A DNA stretch of 8,105 nucleotides from an uncultured Acetobacteraceae bacterium. GTDB lineage: Bacteria > Pseudomonadota > Alphaproteobacteria > Acetobacterales > Acetobacteraceae. Within the stretch, counting starts at the first letter, position 1; every line of letters starts with the position of its first letter. Below are positions 1-5,483 of this stretch, in pieces. The DNA lies in contig CALNAL010000227.1 in assembly GCA_937874445.1 (NCBI GenBank), positions 1 to 8,105 on the forward strand. Reading direction: 5' to 3'. Below the pieces are notes generated by a model. The model was not told the DNA's origin. It saw only the letters and a list, made by a program, of their open reading frames with translations, and did not search any database. Made by a program: the position numbers and the translations under genes.

Positions 1-126
1 TTCCTGGCGGAAATGGGCGCAGAGGCGGACGAGATACAGCGCCGCCTCCGCTGTCGCCACCCGCGCCGTCGCCGCCCACGCCGTCGCCACCTGGGGGCCG
101 CCGCCCGGGGCGCAGGCTCCGCTCAC
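1..126 (-). CDS. DUF2218-like small protein, 5' part only (cut by the contig edge)
   Basis: The minus strand reads 42 codons from a GTG at 126-124 to the window edge with no stop. The last visible residues, ending TAEAALYLVRLCAHFRQE, match my memory of the DUF2218 N-terminus, where a variable A/T-rich stretch leads into a helix of the form RYL-QLCKHF-HK; Cys and His fall in the expected places. The biochemical role of DUF2218 is unknown to me, but such genes often sit beside siderophore-interacting (ferric reductase) genes. The start is supported by a strong Shine-Dalgarno sequence seven bases upstream and by a 4-base GTGA overlap with the stop of the PadR gene, so the two are probably translationally coupled. 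The first 20 or so residues are low-complexity Ala/Gly/Pro. The family call rests on a short stretch and could be wrong; that a coupled coding region starts here is more secure. Confidence 0.6.
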   Translation of the reverse strand, partial: MSGACAPGGGPQVATAWAATARVATAEAALYLVRLCAHFRQE

Positions 127-743
127 CGCACCCCCTCCACCGCCCGGGCCGCCGCGTCCAGCGCCGCCGCGATCGCGGCGACCTGCGCCTCCTCCAGGGG
201 GCCGGCGGACAGGCGCAACCGCAGGGCCATCCTGAGATTCTCGACGGCGCGCACGATCTGCGGGGCCTGCGCCGCGCCGCCCCGCGCCGCCGCCGCCGCC
301 ATGCGCGCCCGCAGCGCCGCCAGGTTCTCGCGGTTGGCCTCCAGGAAGACCTGGCCCTCGGGGGTGATGGTGTGCAGTTTCTTGCCGCCCTCGGCGGGGG
401 CCGTGGCGATATAGCCAAGCTCCTCCAGCAGGGTCAGCGTCGGATAGACCACGCCGGGACTGGGGGAGTAGGCGCCGCCCACCTCGTCCTCGATGGCCTT
501 GATGATCTCGTAGCCGTGGCGGGGTTTCTCGGCGATCAGGCCGAGCACCACCACGCGCAGGTCGCCGTGGGCGAAGAAACGGCCGAGACCGCCCCTTCCT
601 CCGCCGTGATGGCCGCCGAAATAGCCGCCGCCCCCGCCCTCGCCGCCGAGGGAGCCGCGACCCGGACCGCCGCCGAAAGTGTCCCAGCCGCCGCGATGGC
701 CGCGGTGCCCGCAGCCGGGGGGAAAGAGAAAACCGTGCATCAT
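123..743 (-). CDS. PadR-family transcriptional repressor, YqjI-type, with Gly/His-rich N-terminus
   Basis: A 206-residue DNA-binding repressor. Residues 1-55 are Gly-rich with scattered His and Cys (H3, C11, H13, H16, H45, H46). From about residue 53 a PadR winged helix begins (RFFAHGDLRVVVLGLI, then HGYEIIKAIE and the signature SPSPGVVYPTLTLLEELGYI near 93-112, and EGGKKLHTITPEG near 118-130). An Ala-rich helical C-terminus (about 131-206) should dimerise. The order and wording resemble E. coli YqjI, a nickel-responsive repressor of the ferric reductase gene yqjH whose N-terminus is His/Cys-rich. The start at 743 is chosen because GGAG lies seven bases upstream; the adjacent ATG at 740 is the alternative, and an upstream ATG at 836 would run coding sequence through the palindrome. 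The stop overlaps the next gene by four bases. Metal response is inferred from the family; the visible ligands are fewer than in YqjI. Confidence 0.93.
   Translation of the reverse strand: MMHGFLFPPGCGHRGHRGGWDTFGGGPGRGSLGGEGGGGGYFGGHHGGGRGGLGRFFAHGDLRVVVLGLIAEKPRHGYEIIKAIEDEVGGAYSPSPGVVYPTLTLLEELGYIATAPAEGGKKLHTITPEGQVFLEANRENLAALRARMAAAAARGGAAQAPQIVRAVENLRMALRLRLSAGPLEEAQVAAIAAALDAAARAVEGVR
134..138 (-). promoter_or_regulatory. Shine-Dalgarno deciding the GTG start of the DUF2218-like gene
   Basis: On the minus strand GGAGG (138 to 134) lies seven bases before the GTG at 126-124. It sits inside the last codons of the PadR gene. This is the main evidence that the truncated downstream reading frame really begins at that GTG. 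Confidence 0.7.
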
Positions 744-752
744 GGGGAATCT

Positions 753-798
753 CCGAGTGAGTTTCGATATATCTTTAGTTATATCGAAACTCACTCGG
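753..798. promoter_or_regulatory. Perfect 19-bp inverted repeat, probable PadR operator
   Basis: Bases 753-771 and 780-798 are exact reverse complements (arm CCGAGTGAGTTTCGATATA) around an 8-base centre. The site ends about 10 bases upstream of the PadR start and overlaps its Shine-Dalgarno GGAG by two bases. PadR dimers bind dyad-symmetric sites in their own promoters, so autorepression is the natural reading. In RNA the same repeat would form a long hairpin that partly hides the ribosome binding site, a second possible control layer. The TATATCGA core is A/T-rich within a very GC-rich contig, which argues against chance. Confidence 0.8.
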
Positions 799-803
799 AT
801 CAA
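778..803 (-). promoter_or_regulatory. Candidate promoter of the PadR gene, -10 inside the palindrome
   Basis: On the minus strand TTGATC (803-798) and TATAAC (783-778) resemble -35 and -10 boxes. The spacing is only 14 bases, which is short, so the pairing is tentative. If right, the -10 box and most of the spacer lie within one arm of the inverted repeat, so a bound repressor would block polymerase directly. Confidence 0.35.
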
Positions 804-821
804 GAGCCCCGGAAGCAAAAT

Positions 822-881
822 CCGCCACCGCGGCACCCGTCAGCGTGGCATCCGCCACCGTGGCATCCGTCAGCGCGGCGT
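822..881. repeat. Four tandem copies of an imperfect 15-base unit
   Basis: Bases 822-836, 837-851, 852-866 and 867-881 are four contiguous 15-mers on the pattern CCG(C/T)CA(C/G)CG(C/T)GGC(A/G)(C/T). Copies 1 and 3 (CCGCCACCG...) and copies 2 and 4 (CCGTCAGCG...) are most alike, so a 30-base unit has probably duplicated. The array lies in the non-coding gap between DUF2501 and the PadR gene, upstream of the operator. Because the unit is a multiple of three it reads as a repeating Arg/His/Gln peptide in one plus frame, but no gene supports that. I see no known function; it may be a slippage-made minisatellite or a spacer. Confidence 0.7.
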
Positions 882-885
882 CGGG

Positions 886-899
886 CGGGCGCCTGCCCG
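886..899 (-). terminator. Weak GC hairpin after DUF2501, possible terminator
   Basis: CGGGC (886-890) and GCCCG (895-899) pair around a 4-base loop immediately after the DUF2501 stop. There is no T-run on the minus strand after the stem, so it does not meet the usual intrinsic-terminator pattern. It may only slow polymerase, or be chance in GC-rich DNA. Confidence 0.25.
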
Positions 900-900
900 G

Positions 901-1314
901 CTACAGCAGCGATTTGGCGTGGTCGAGCACCATGTCGCAGATCTTGCCCTTGACCTGATCCTGCACGCCGGAGAGCGAGAAGGTGCCGCTGCCGGTCTGC
1001 AGCTGGCCGCGCTGGCCGGCCGTGTACTCCGGCGAGGCGTCGAGGCCGCCGCGCCCGGAAAGCCGGCTCAGCACCGAGCCCGCCGAGGCGTTGTTGAGGT
1101 ATTTCCGCTTGATGCAGTAGCCGAGCATGCCGGTGGTGTTGGCCGCGCCCGCCGAGGCGACGTTGGGCATCCCCTGCCCCATCAACACCGCGGCGCCGCT
1201 CCCCAGCCCCTTGCTCAGGTCCTTGCCCAGGCTGGGCAAGGACTGGGCGCTTGCCCCCAGAGGAAGCAGCACCGCCAGAACCGCCAGCCAGACCATCGCA
1301 CCATTCCGTCGCAT
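901..1314 (-). CDS. DUF2501 domain secreted protein (YjjA-like)
   Basis: A 137-residue exported protein of unknown function. A clear Sec signal peptide opens it: a basic start MRRNG, a hydrophobic core WLAVLAVLLPLG and an ASA cleavage site near residue 23. The mature part resembles the DUF2501 family (E. coli YjjA): a Leu/Gly-rich start (SLPSLGKDLSKGLGSG), a central LGYCIKRKYL and a C-terminal VKGKICDMVLDHAKSLL. The two cysteines, C67 and C126, sit in those conserved blocks and could form a periplasmic disulfide. I chose ATG 1314 because AAGGTGAT ends seven bases before it and it gives a typical signal peptide; ATG 1323, adding three residues, is the alternative. It follows rdgB by about 58 bases on the same strand, so it may be read from that transcript or from its own promoter. 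No functional link to rdgB or PadR is evident. Confidence 0.85.
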   Translation of the reverse strand: MRRNGAMVWLAVLAVLLPLGASAQSLPSLGKDLSKGLGSGAAVLMGQGMPNVASAGAANTTGMLGYCIKRKYLNNASAGSVLSRLSGRGGLDASPEYTAGQRGQLQTGSGTFSLSGVQDQVKGKICDMVLDHAKSLL

Positions 1315-1372
1315 CGGGGCCATCACCTTGACTAAAATTGACGAGGTTGGCCCTTGTAGCACGCCGGACGGG

Positions 1373-1972
1373 TCAGCGCAGCAGCGCGCCCCTGAGCCGC
1401 GCGAAGGCCAGGGTCCGGTGGGAGCCGAGTTGCTTTTCCGCCGGCGGCATCTCGCCGTAGGTGCGGGTGTCGCCATTGGGCACGAACATCGGGTCGTAGC
1501 CGAAGCCATGCGTGCCGCGCGGCGGCCACACCACCGTGCCGTCCACCCGTCCCTCGAAATGCTCCTCGTGCCCGTCGGGCCAGGCCAGGCAGAGCACGCA
1601 GGTGAACCAGGCCCGCCGGTCGGGGCTGCCGTCCATCTCGCGATGGACCCGCGCCATGGCGGCGACGAAATCACGCGGCTCGCCGGCCCAGCGCGCCGAA
1701 TGCACCCCCGGCGCGCCCCGCAGGGCGGCCACCGAGAAGCCCGAGTCGTCGGCCAGCGCCGGCAGCTTCGCCGCCACCGCCGCGGCCCGCGCCTTGAGGG
1801 CCGCGTTGCCGGCAAAGCTCTCCGCCGTCTCCTCCGGCTCCGGCAGGCCGAGCTGGCCCGCCGAGACGCAGGTGATCGCCCAGGGCGCCAGCAGCTCGGC
1901 GATCTCGGCCAGCTTGCCGGCGTTGTGCGTCGCGATCAGCAGGTGCGAGCCGCGGGCCAGCAGACGCCTCAT
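1373..1972 (-). CDS. rdgB: RdgB/HAM1 non-canonical purine NTP pyrophosphatase
   Basis: A 199-residue cytosolic enzyme that hydrolyses ITP, dITP and XTP to the monophosphate plus pyrophosphate, keeping deaminated purines out of DNA and RNA. The HAM1 motifs are present in order: the nucleotide-binding ATHNAGKLAEI (14-24), ESFAGNAALKA (51-61), the acidic active-site segment ALADDSGFSV (72-81, D75/D76), APGVHSARWAG (87-97), HGFGYDPMFVP (155-165) and the C-terminal SHR (184-186) that recognises the base. Length is normal for the family. Its ATG at 1972 overlaps the rph stop as ATGA, so translation is probably coupled. rph-rdgB is a well-known alphaproteobacterial pair. hemW, which often follows, is absent here; DUF2501 comes next instead. 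Confidence 0.97.
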   Translation of the reverse strand: MRRLLARGSHLLIATHNAGKLAEIAELLAPWAITCVSAGQLGLPEPEETAESFAGNAALKARAAAVAAKLPALADDSGFSVAALRGAPGVHSARWAGEPRDFVAAMARVHREMDGSPDRRAWFTCVLCLAWPDGHEEHFEGRVDGTVVWPPRGTHGFGYDPMFVPNGDTRTYGEMPPAEKQLGSHRTLAFARLRGALLR

Positions 1973-2703
1973 ACCCGGCCCGCCTCGGCGCGCGCGAGTG
2001 CCGAGAGCTGCACCTCGAAGAGCTTGCGCGTGCCCAGCCGGGCCAGTTCCATCAGCCTCAGGAACTGCGCCTCGCTGAACGGGTTCTGTTCGGCCGTGCC
2101 TTGCACTTCCACGATCCCTCCGGCGGCGGTCAGCACGAAATTGGTGTCGGCCTCGGCATGGCTGTCCTCGATATAGTCGAGATCGAGCACCGCCTCGCCC
2201 TGGTAGAGCCCGCAGGAAACCGCCGCCACCTGCCCCGTCAACGGCGAGGCCTTCAGCACCTTCATTTTTACCAGATGGCGGAACGCCAGCGCCAGCGCCA
2301 CCCACGCCCCGGTGATGGAGGCGCAGCGCGTGCCCCCGTCGGCGTTGAGCACGTCGCAGTCCAGTGTGATCGTCATCTCCCCCATCGCCTTGCGGTCGGT
2401 GACGGCGCGCAGCGAGCGGCCGATCAGGCGCTGGATCTCCTGGGTGCGGCCGGACTGCTTGCCCCGCGCCGCCTCGCGGTCGCCGCGGGTGTTGGTCGCG
2501 CGCGGCAGCATGCCGTACTCGGCGGTGATCCAGCCCAGCCCCTGGTTGCGCAGGAACGACGGCACCTTGGCCTCCACGCTCGCCGCGCACAGCACCTCGG
2601 TGCCGCCCATGCGGATCAGCACCGATCCCTCGGCGTGGTGGGCAAAGCCCGGTTCGATGGAGACGGGACGCAGGGCATCAAGGGAACGGCCGGAGGGGCG
2701 CAT
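1969..2703 (-). CDS. rph: Ribonuclease PH
   Basis: A 244-residue phosphorolytic 3'-5' exoribonuclease that trims tRNA 3' ends, using phosphate and releasing nucleoside diphosphates; it normally forms a hexamer of dimers. The sequence opens with the usual MRPSGRSLDALRPVSIEPGF. It keeps the phosphate-binding GRTQEIQRLIGRSLR block (R86), the CDVLNADGGTRCASITGAW block (116-134, including R126) and the metal-binding acids of DLDYIEDSHAEADTNFV (174-190, D180 and D186). The family length is about 238, so it is full length. The start at 2703 is supported by GAGGA nine bases upstream and by agreement with family N-termini; the frame stays open further upstream, but across non-conserved, hairpin-bearing sequence. 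It is the first gene of the minus-strand group, divergent from hrcA, with a 371-base region between them. Confidence 0.98.
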   Translation of the reverse strand: MRPSGRSLDALRPVSIEPGFAHHAEGSVLIRMGGTEVLCAASVEAKVPSFLRNQGLGWITAEYGMLPRATNTRGDREAARGKQSGRTQEIQRLIGRSLRAVTDRKAMGEMTITLDCDVLNADGGTRCASITGAWVALALAFRHLVKMKVLKASPLTGQVAAVSCGLYQGEAVLDLDYIEDSHAEADTNFVLTAAGGIVEVQGTAEQNPFSEAQFLRLMELARLGTRKLFEVQLSALARAEAGRV

Positions 2704-2837
2704 GAGCAGAAATCCTCGGAAACGACAGTATTCGGACGGGCGTATGCGCCGCACCGGAAGGGCGTGCAAGGGCGGCACCGCCGGGGGCGTCGTCCCGGCC
2801 CGGGATTCTCCGTGCGAAAAAGAAGATAAGGTAAGGC

Positions 2838-2863
2838 CTTCTTTTTCCTGAAGGAAAAAGAAG
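2838..2863. repeat. 12-bp purine/pyrimidine inverted repeat with 2-base loop
   Basis: CTTCTTTTTCCT (2838-2849) and its exact reverse complement (2852-2863) are separated only by GA. One arm is all pyrimidine and the other all purine. It is followed by a second A-rich tract (CAAAAAGGACTTTTCCCC). It lies in the rph leader. It could be a terminator, a mobile palindromic element or a cruciform. I recall similar A/T-rich elements recurring between genes in Acetobacteraceae, but this is from memory and unchecked. Confidence 0.7.
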
Positions 2864-2886
2864 CAAAAAGGACTTTTCCCCATTTT

Positions 2887-2913
2887 GCTCCGCGTCTGAC
2901 ATAGGCGCGGAGC
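2887..2913. repeat. 8-bp GC hairpin in the rph/hrcA region
   Basis: GCTCCGCG (2887-2894) and CGCGGAGC (2906-2913) are exact reverse complements around an 11-base loop TCTGACATAGG. It sits midway between two other hairpins. Without a T-run on either strand it is not a clear terminator. Confidence 0.5.
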
Positions 2914-2936
2914 CCTTAACGGATAAAGCTTTCCTG

Positions 2937-2960
2937 GTTCTCCTTTCCCGAAAGGAGAAC
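2937..2960. repeat. 11-bp inverted repeat with 2-base loop
   Basis: GTTCTCCTTTC (2937-2947) and GAAAGGAGAAC (2950-2960) are exact reverse complements around CC. Like the element at 2838-2863 it has one pyrimidine-rich and one purine-rich arm and a 2-base centre, so the two may be diverged copies of one element class. The purine arm contains AAAGGAGA, which resembles a Shine-Dalgarno sequence but has no start codon suitably placed. Confidence 0.65.
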
Positions 2961-3005
2961 ACCTTGCCTTGCTGGCCTTGCGGCCGCGCCCAACCCCCCC
3001 CGTCG

Positions 3006-3034
3006 GTTGACGCCTTGGCGGGATTTGCCCATCT
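3006..3034 (+). promoter_or_regulatory. Candidate heat-shock type promoter before hrcA
   Basis: GTTGACG (3006-3012) and CCCATCT (3028-3034) lie 15 bases apart and about 40 bases before the hrcA start. CCCATCT fits the -10 box of sigma-32-like promoters, and TTGAC partly fits either a sigma-32 or a housekeeping -35 box. The match is partial and untested. Confidence 0.25.
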
Positions 3035-3074
3035 CGAGGGTTAGCGTCATTGTTGCGCCATAGGTCTCAGCCAG

Positions 3075-4157
3075 GTGACAACGAACCCTTCCCCCCCTTC
3101 GTCCCCGCGTCCGCCCGCCGGACTCGACGCCCGCTCGGCCGCAGTGCTGCGCGAGATCGTCGAGCAGTACGTGCAGACCGGCGAGCCGGTGGGCAGCCGC
3201 ACCCTCTCGCGCCGTCTGCCGCTGGCGCTGTCGCCGGCGACCATCCGCAACGTCATGGCCGAACTCACCGAGGCGGGGCTGCTGTTCGCGCCGCACACCT
3301 CGGCCGGGCGGCTGCCCACCGAGCAGGGGCTGCGGCTGTTCGTCGACGGCCTGTTGCAGTTCGGCGAGCTCGCCGAGGAGGACCGCACGGCCATCGCCGC
3401 CCGCCTCGCCGCCTCCGGCCGCTCGCTGGAGGAGACCCTGGCCGACGCCTCCACCCTGCTCTCCGGGCTTTCTTCCGCCGCCGGCCTGGTGCTCGCCCCC
3501 AAGAGCGAGGGGGCGCTCAAGCATATCGAGTTCGTGCCCCTCGGCTCGGGGCGCGCGCTGGTGATCCTGGTCAACGCCGACGGCCAGGTGGAAAACCGCG
3601 TGCTCGCCATTCCCCCCGGCGTGCCGCCCTCGGCGCTGCAGCAGGCCGGCAACTACCTCAACGCCCGCCTCGCCGGGCGGGGCCTGGCCGAGCTGCGCCG
3701 CTCCGTGGCCGAGGAGATGGCCGCCAACCGCACCGAACTCGACGCCCTGACCTCGCAGGTGGTGGAGGCGGGGCTGGCCACCTGGGCCGATGCCGGCACC
3801 GGCGAGCCGCGCGGGGGCAGCCTGATCGTGCGCGGCCAGGGGCACCTGCTGCGCGACGTGCACGCGCTGGAGAAGCTCACCGCCATCCAGGCCCTGTTCG
3901 ACCGGCTGGAAAACCAGGAGACCATGCTCCGCCTGCTCGACCTCGCCGAGCACTCCGATGGCGTGCGCATCTTCATCGGCGCGGAAAGCGGGATGTTCGG
4001 GGCCGCCGGACTCTCGATGGTGGTCGCCCCGGCCCGCGGCCAGGGCGGGCGCATCGTCGGCGCGATCGGCGTGATCGGCCCCACCCGCATCAACTACGGA
4101 CGCATCATCCCGGTGGTGGACTACACCGCGCGGGTGATCGGGCGGCTGCTCGGCTAG
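3075..4157 (+). CDS. hrcA: Heat-inducible transcription repressor HrcA
   Basis: A 360-residue repressor of chaperone operons (groESL, often grpE/dnaKJ) that binds CIRCE operators and is kept folded by GroEL. A Pro/Ser-rich leader of about 16 residues precedes the N-terminal winged helix, whose family signature is clear: TGEPVGSRTLSRRL (35-48), LSPATIRNVMAELTEAGLL (52-70) and PHTSAGRLPTEQGLRLFVDGLL (73-94). The central GAF-like part and the C-terminus IGVIGPTRINYGRIIPVVDY follow as expected. Length is normal. The start is GTG at 3075. It has no strong Shine-Dalgarno (only AGG about 10 bases upstream), but it gives an N-terminus typical of alphaproteobacterial HrcA. A 7-C run (3091-3097) lies within codons 6-8. 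The gene diverges from rph as in many alphaproteobacteria, but grpE does not follow; a c-di-GMP regulator does. No CIRCE site is visible upstream, so autoregulation is not supported here. Confidence 0.98.
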   Translation: MTTNPSPPSSPRPPAGLDARSAAVLREIVEQYVQTGEPVGSRTLSRRLPLALSPATIRNVMAELTEAGLLFAPHTSAGRLPTEQGLRLFVDGLLQFGELAEEDRTAIAARLAASGRSLEETLADASTLLSGLSSAAGLVLAPKSEGALKHIEFVPLGSGRALVILVNADGQVENRVLAIPPGVPPSALQQAGNYLNARLAGRGLAELRRSVAEEMAANRTELDALTSQVVEAGLATWADAGTGEPRGGSLIVRGQGHLLRDVHALEKLTAIQALFDRLENQETMLRLLDLAEHSDGVRIFIGAESGMFGAAGLSMVVAPARGQGGRIVGAIGVIGPTRINYGRIIPVVDYTARVIGRLLG

Positions 4158-4263
4158 GGCGGATCACGCTCCGCGCGAACCGCCCCAACCGGGAGAAGCC
4201 TGCGGGGTGGGGGCGCTTAAGGCTTCACTCACCGATTGGGCTCAAGATGAGCGAACACCTGCT

Positions 4264-4267
4264 GGAG
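4264..4267 (+). promoter_or_regulatory. Shine-Dalgarno deciding the GTG start of the EAL regulator
   Basis: GGAG lies seven bases before the GTG at 4275. A nearby ATG at 4246 is in a different frame and is not the start. The 117 bases after hrcA (4158-4274) contain only weak GC stems (for example GCGGA 4159-4163 with TCCGC 4170-4174) and no convincing terminator, so read-through from hrcA cannot be excluded. Confidence 0.65.
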
Positions 4268-4274
4268 AGCGGTC

Positions 4275-5483
4275 GTGGAGCACGTGCCTCTCGATCCCGC
4301 GTCCCGGCGTCTGCTGGTGGTCGACGACGAGGCAGTGCAGCGTCTGCTGATCTCGCAAACCGCTGCGGCGCTGGGCATCACAACCGACGGGGCAGCCTCG
4401 CTGGACGAGGCCGTCGCCCTCGTGCATGCGGCCCGCTACGACGCGGTCGTGCTCGACCTCGGGCTGCGCGAGCACGACGGGGTGGAACTGCTGCGCCATC
4501 TGCGCCAGGCCGGCTCGGAAGCGACGGTGGTCTTCGTCTCCGCCTTCGACGAGCGGGTGCGCCAGGCGGCGGCGCGGCTGGCCGGGGCGCTGGGCATGCG
4601 GGTGGCCGGCACGCTCGGCAAGCCGCTCAATCTGCACCGGCTGACCCGGCTGCTGCGCGAGCTGCGCGGCGGGCGGACGACAAGGCCCGCGGCCAGCCCG
4701 CCGGCCATCGACCCGGCCCTGCTGGAGCGGGCCCTCGAAACCTCCGAACTCAGCTGCGTCTTCCAGCCCAAGGTGGCGCTGATCGGGCGGCGGATCACCA
4801 GCATGGAGGTGCTGAGCCGCTGGAAAAGCCCCACGCTCGGCCCCGTCGGGCCGGACCGCTTCATCCCCCTGGCCGAACGGATCGGGCTGATCGACCGCCT
4901 GACCTGGCACATCATGCGCATGGCGCTGGAACGCTTCCGTGCCTGGCATGCCGCGCAGCCCGACCTTTCCATCGCCGTCAATCTCTCGCCGGTGTCGCTG
5001 ACCGACCTCAAGCTGCCCGAGCGAATCATCGAGATCCTCGCGGAGACGGCCGTGCCTCCCTCGGCGCTGATCCTGGAGGTGACCGAGGGCGCCGTGATGG
5101 GCGACTACGTCACCGCGGCGGACATCCTCACCCGCCTGCGCATCCGCGGCGTCCGTCTCTCCATCGACGACTTCGGCACCGGCAACTCGACCCTGCTCTC
5201 CCTGCTGCGCCTGCCGTTCTCCGAGCTGAAGATCGACCAGAGCTTCGTGCGCTGCTGCCAGGCCGACCCCGAGGCCCCCAAGATCATCCGCGGCGTGGTC
5301 TCGCTGGCCCGCGAGCTGGGGCTGCAGACGGTGGCCGAGGGGATCGAGGAGGAATCCGTCGCCGAGCTGGTGACCCGGCTGGGCTGCGAGGTCGGGCAGG
5401 GCTATCTGTTCGCCCCCCCGCTTCCCGCCGACGCCATGGGAAAGCTCCTGACGGAAGCCAGCCTGGCCGACCTCACGCCATGA
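4275..5483 (+). CDS. RocR-like response regulator with EAL c-di-GMP phosphodiesterase domain
   Basis: A 402-residue cytosolic regulator that should cleave cyclic di-GMP to pGpG when its receiver is set by a kinase. Receiver, about 12-130: acidic pair D17/D18, phospho-acceptor D61 in AVVLDLGLREHDG, S89 in the switch position and K116 in GTLGKPL. EAL domain, about 148-395: the metal and catalytic residues are all present, E178 (motif reads EVL, not EAL), N236 in NLSPVSL, E268 and E271 in LEVTEG, D298/D299 in IDDFGTGNST, K319 and D321 in ELKIDQSFV, E355 in VAEGIEEE and Q375 in GQGY. As I recall the RocR residue numbers of Pseudomonas aeruginosa, these positions are offset by a constant three, so the architecture is nearly collinear. 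An active enzyme is therefore expected. No output DNA-binding domain is present. The stop overlaps the kinase start as ATGA, so the kinase downstream is the likely partner. Confidence 0.96.
   Translation: MEHVPLDPASRRLLVVDDEAVQRLLISQTAAALGITTDGAASLDEAVALVHAARYDAVVLDLGLREHDGVELLRHLRQAGSEATVVFVSAFDERVRQAAARLAGALGMRVAGTLGKPLNLHRLTRLLRELRGGRTTRPAASPPAIDPALLERALETSELSCVFQPKVALIGRRITSMEVLSRWKSPTLGPVGPDRFIPLAERIGLIDRLTWHIMRMALERFRAWHAAQPDLSIAVNLSPVSLTDLKLPERIIEILAETAVPPSALILEVTEGAVMGDYVTAADILTRLRIRGVRLSIDDFGTGNSTLLSLLRLPFSELKIDQSFVRCCQADPEAPKIIRGVVSLARELGLQTVAEGIEEESVAELVTRLGCEVGQGYLFAPPLPADAMGKLLTEASLADLTP

Larger units (their letters stand above)
2704..3074. other. Divergent rph/hrcA intergenic region
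   Basis: This 371-base gap holds the 5' leaders and presumably the promoters of both rph and hrcA. I find no credible gene: the minus-strand frame through 2962-2678 has no family resemblance and runs through the hairpins. The part from about 2815 to 2960 is strikingly richer in A/T than the rest of the contig and contains three separate hairpins, listed individually. There is an 8-C run at 2994-3001. No CIRCE element (TTAGCACTC, nine bases, GAGTGCTAA), the usual HrcA operator, is visible. Confidence 0.8.

Noticed and set aside
372..1335. Two plus-strand open frames antisense to the PadR and DUF2501 genes
   Set aside because: Low-complexity products with no domain; the minus strand carries the recognisable proteins.
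2678..2962. A 94-codon minus-strand frame overlapping the rph start
   Set aside because: It crosses all three hairpins, resembles no family I know, and overlaps the conserved rph N-terminus in another frame.
3040..3075. TTAGC near 3041 as part of a CIRCE operator
   Set aside because: Only the first five bases match and no GAGTGCTAA half follows at the right distance.
3050..5479. The kinase frame is open for another 2.4 kb upstream, through hrcA and the EAL regulator
   Set aside because: The upstream translation is Arg/Ala/Pro-rich with no recognisable domain, overlapping two well-identified genes. The kinase N-terminus with its first membrane helix starts naturally at 5480.
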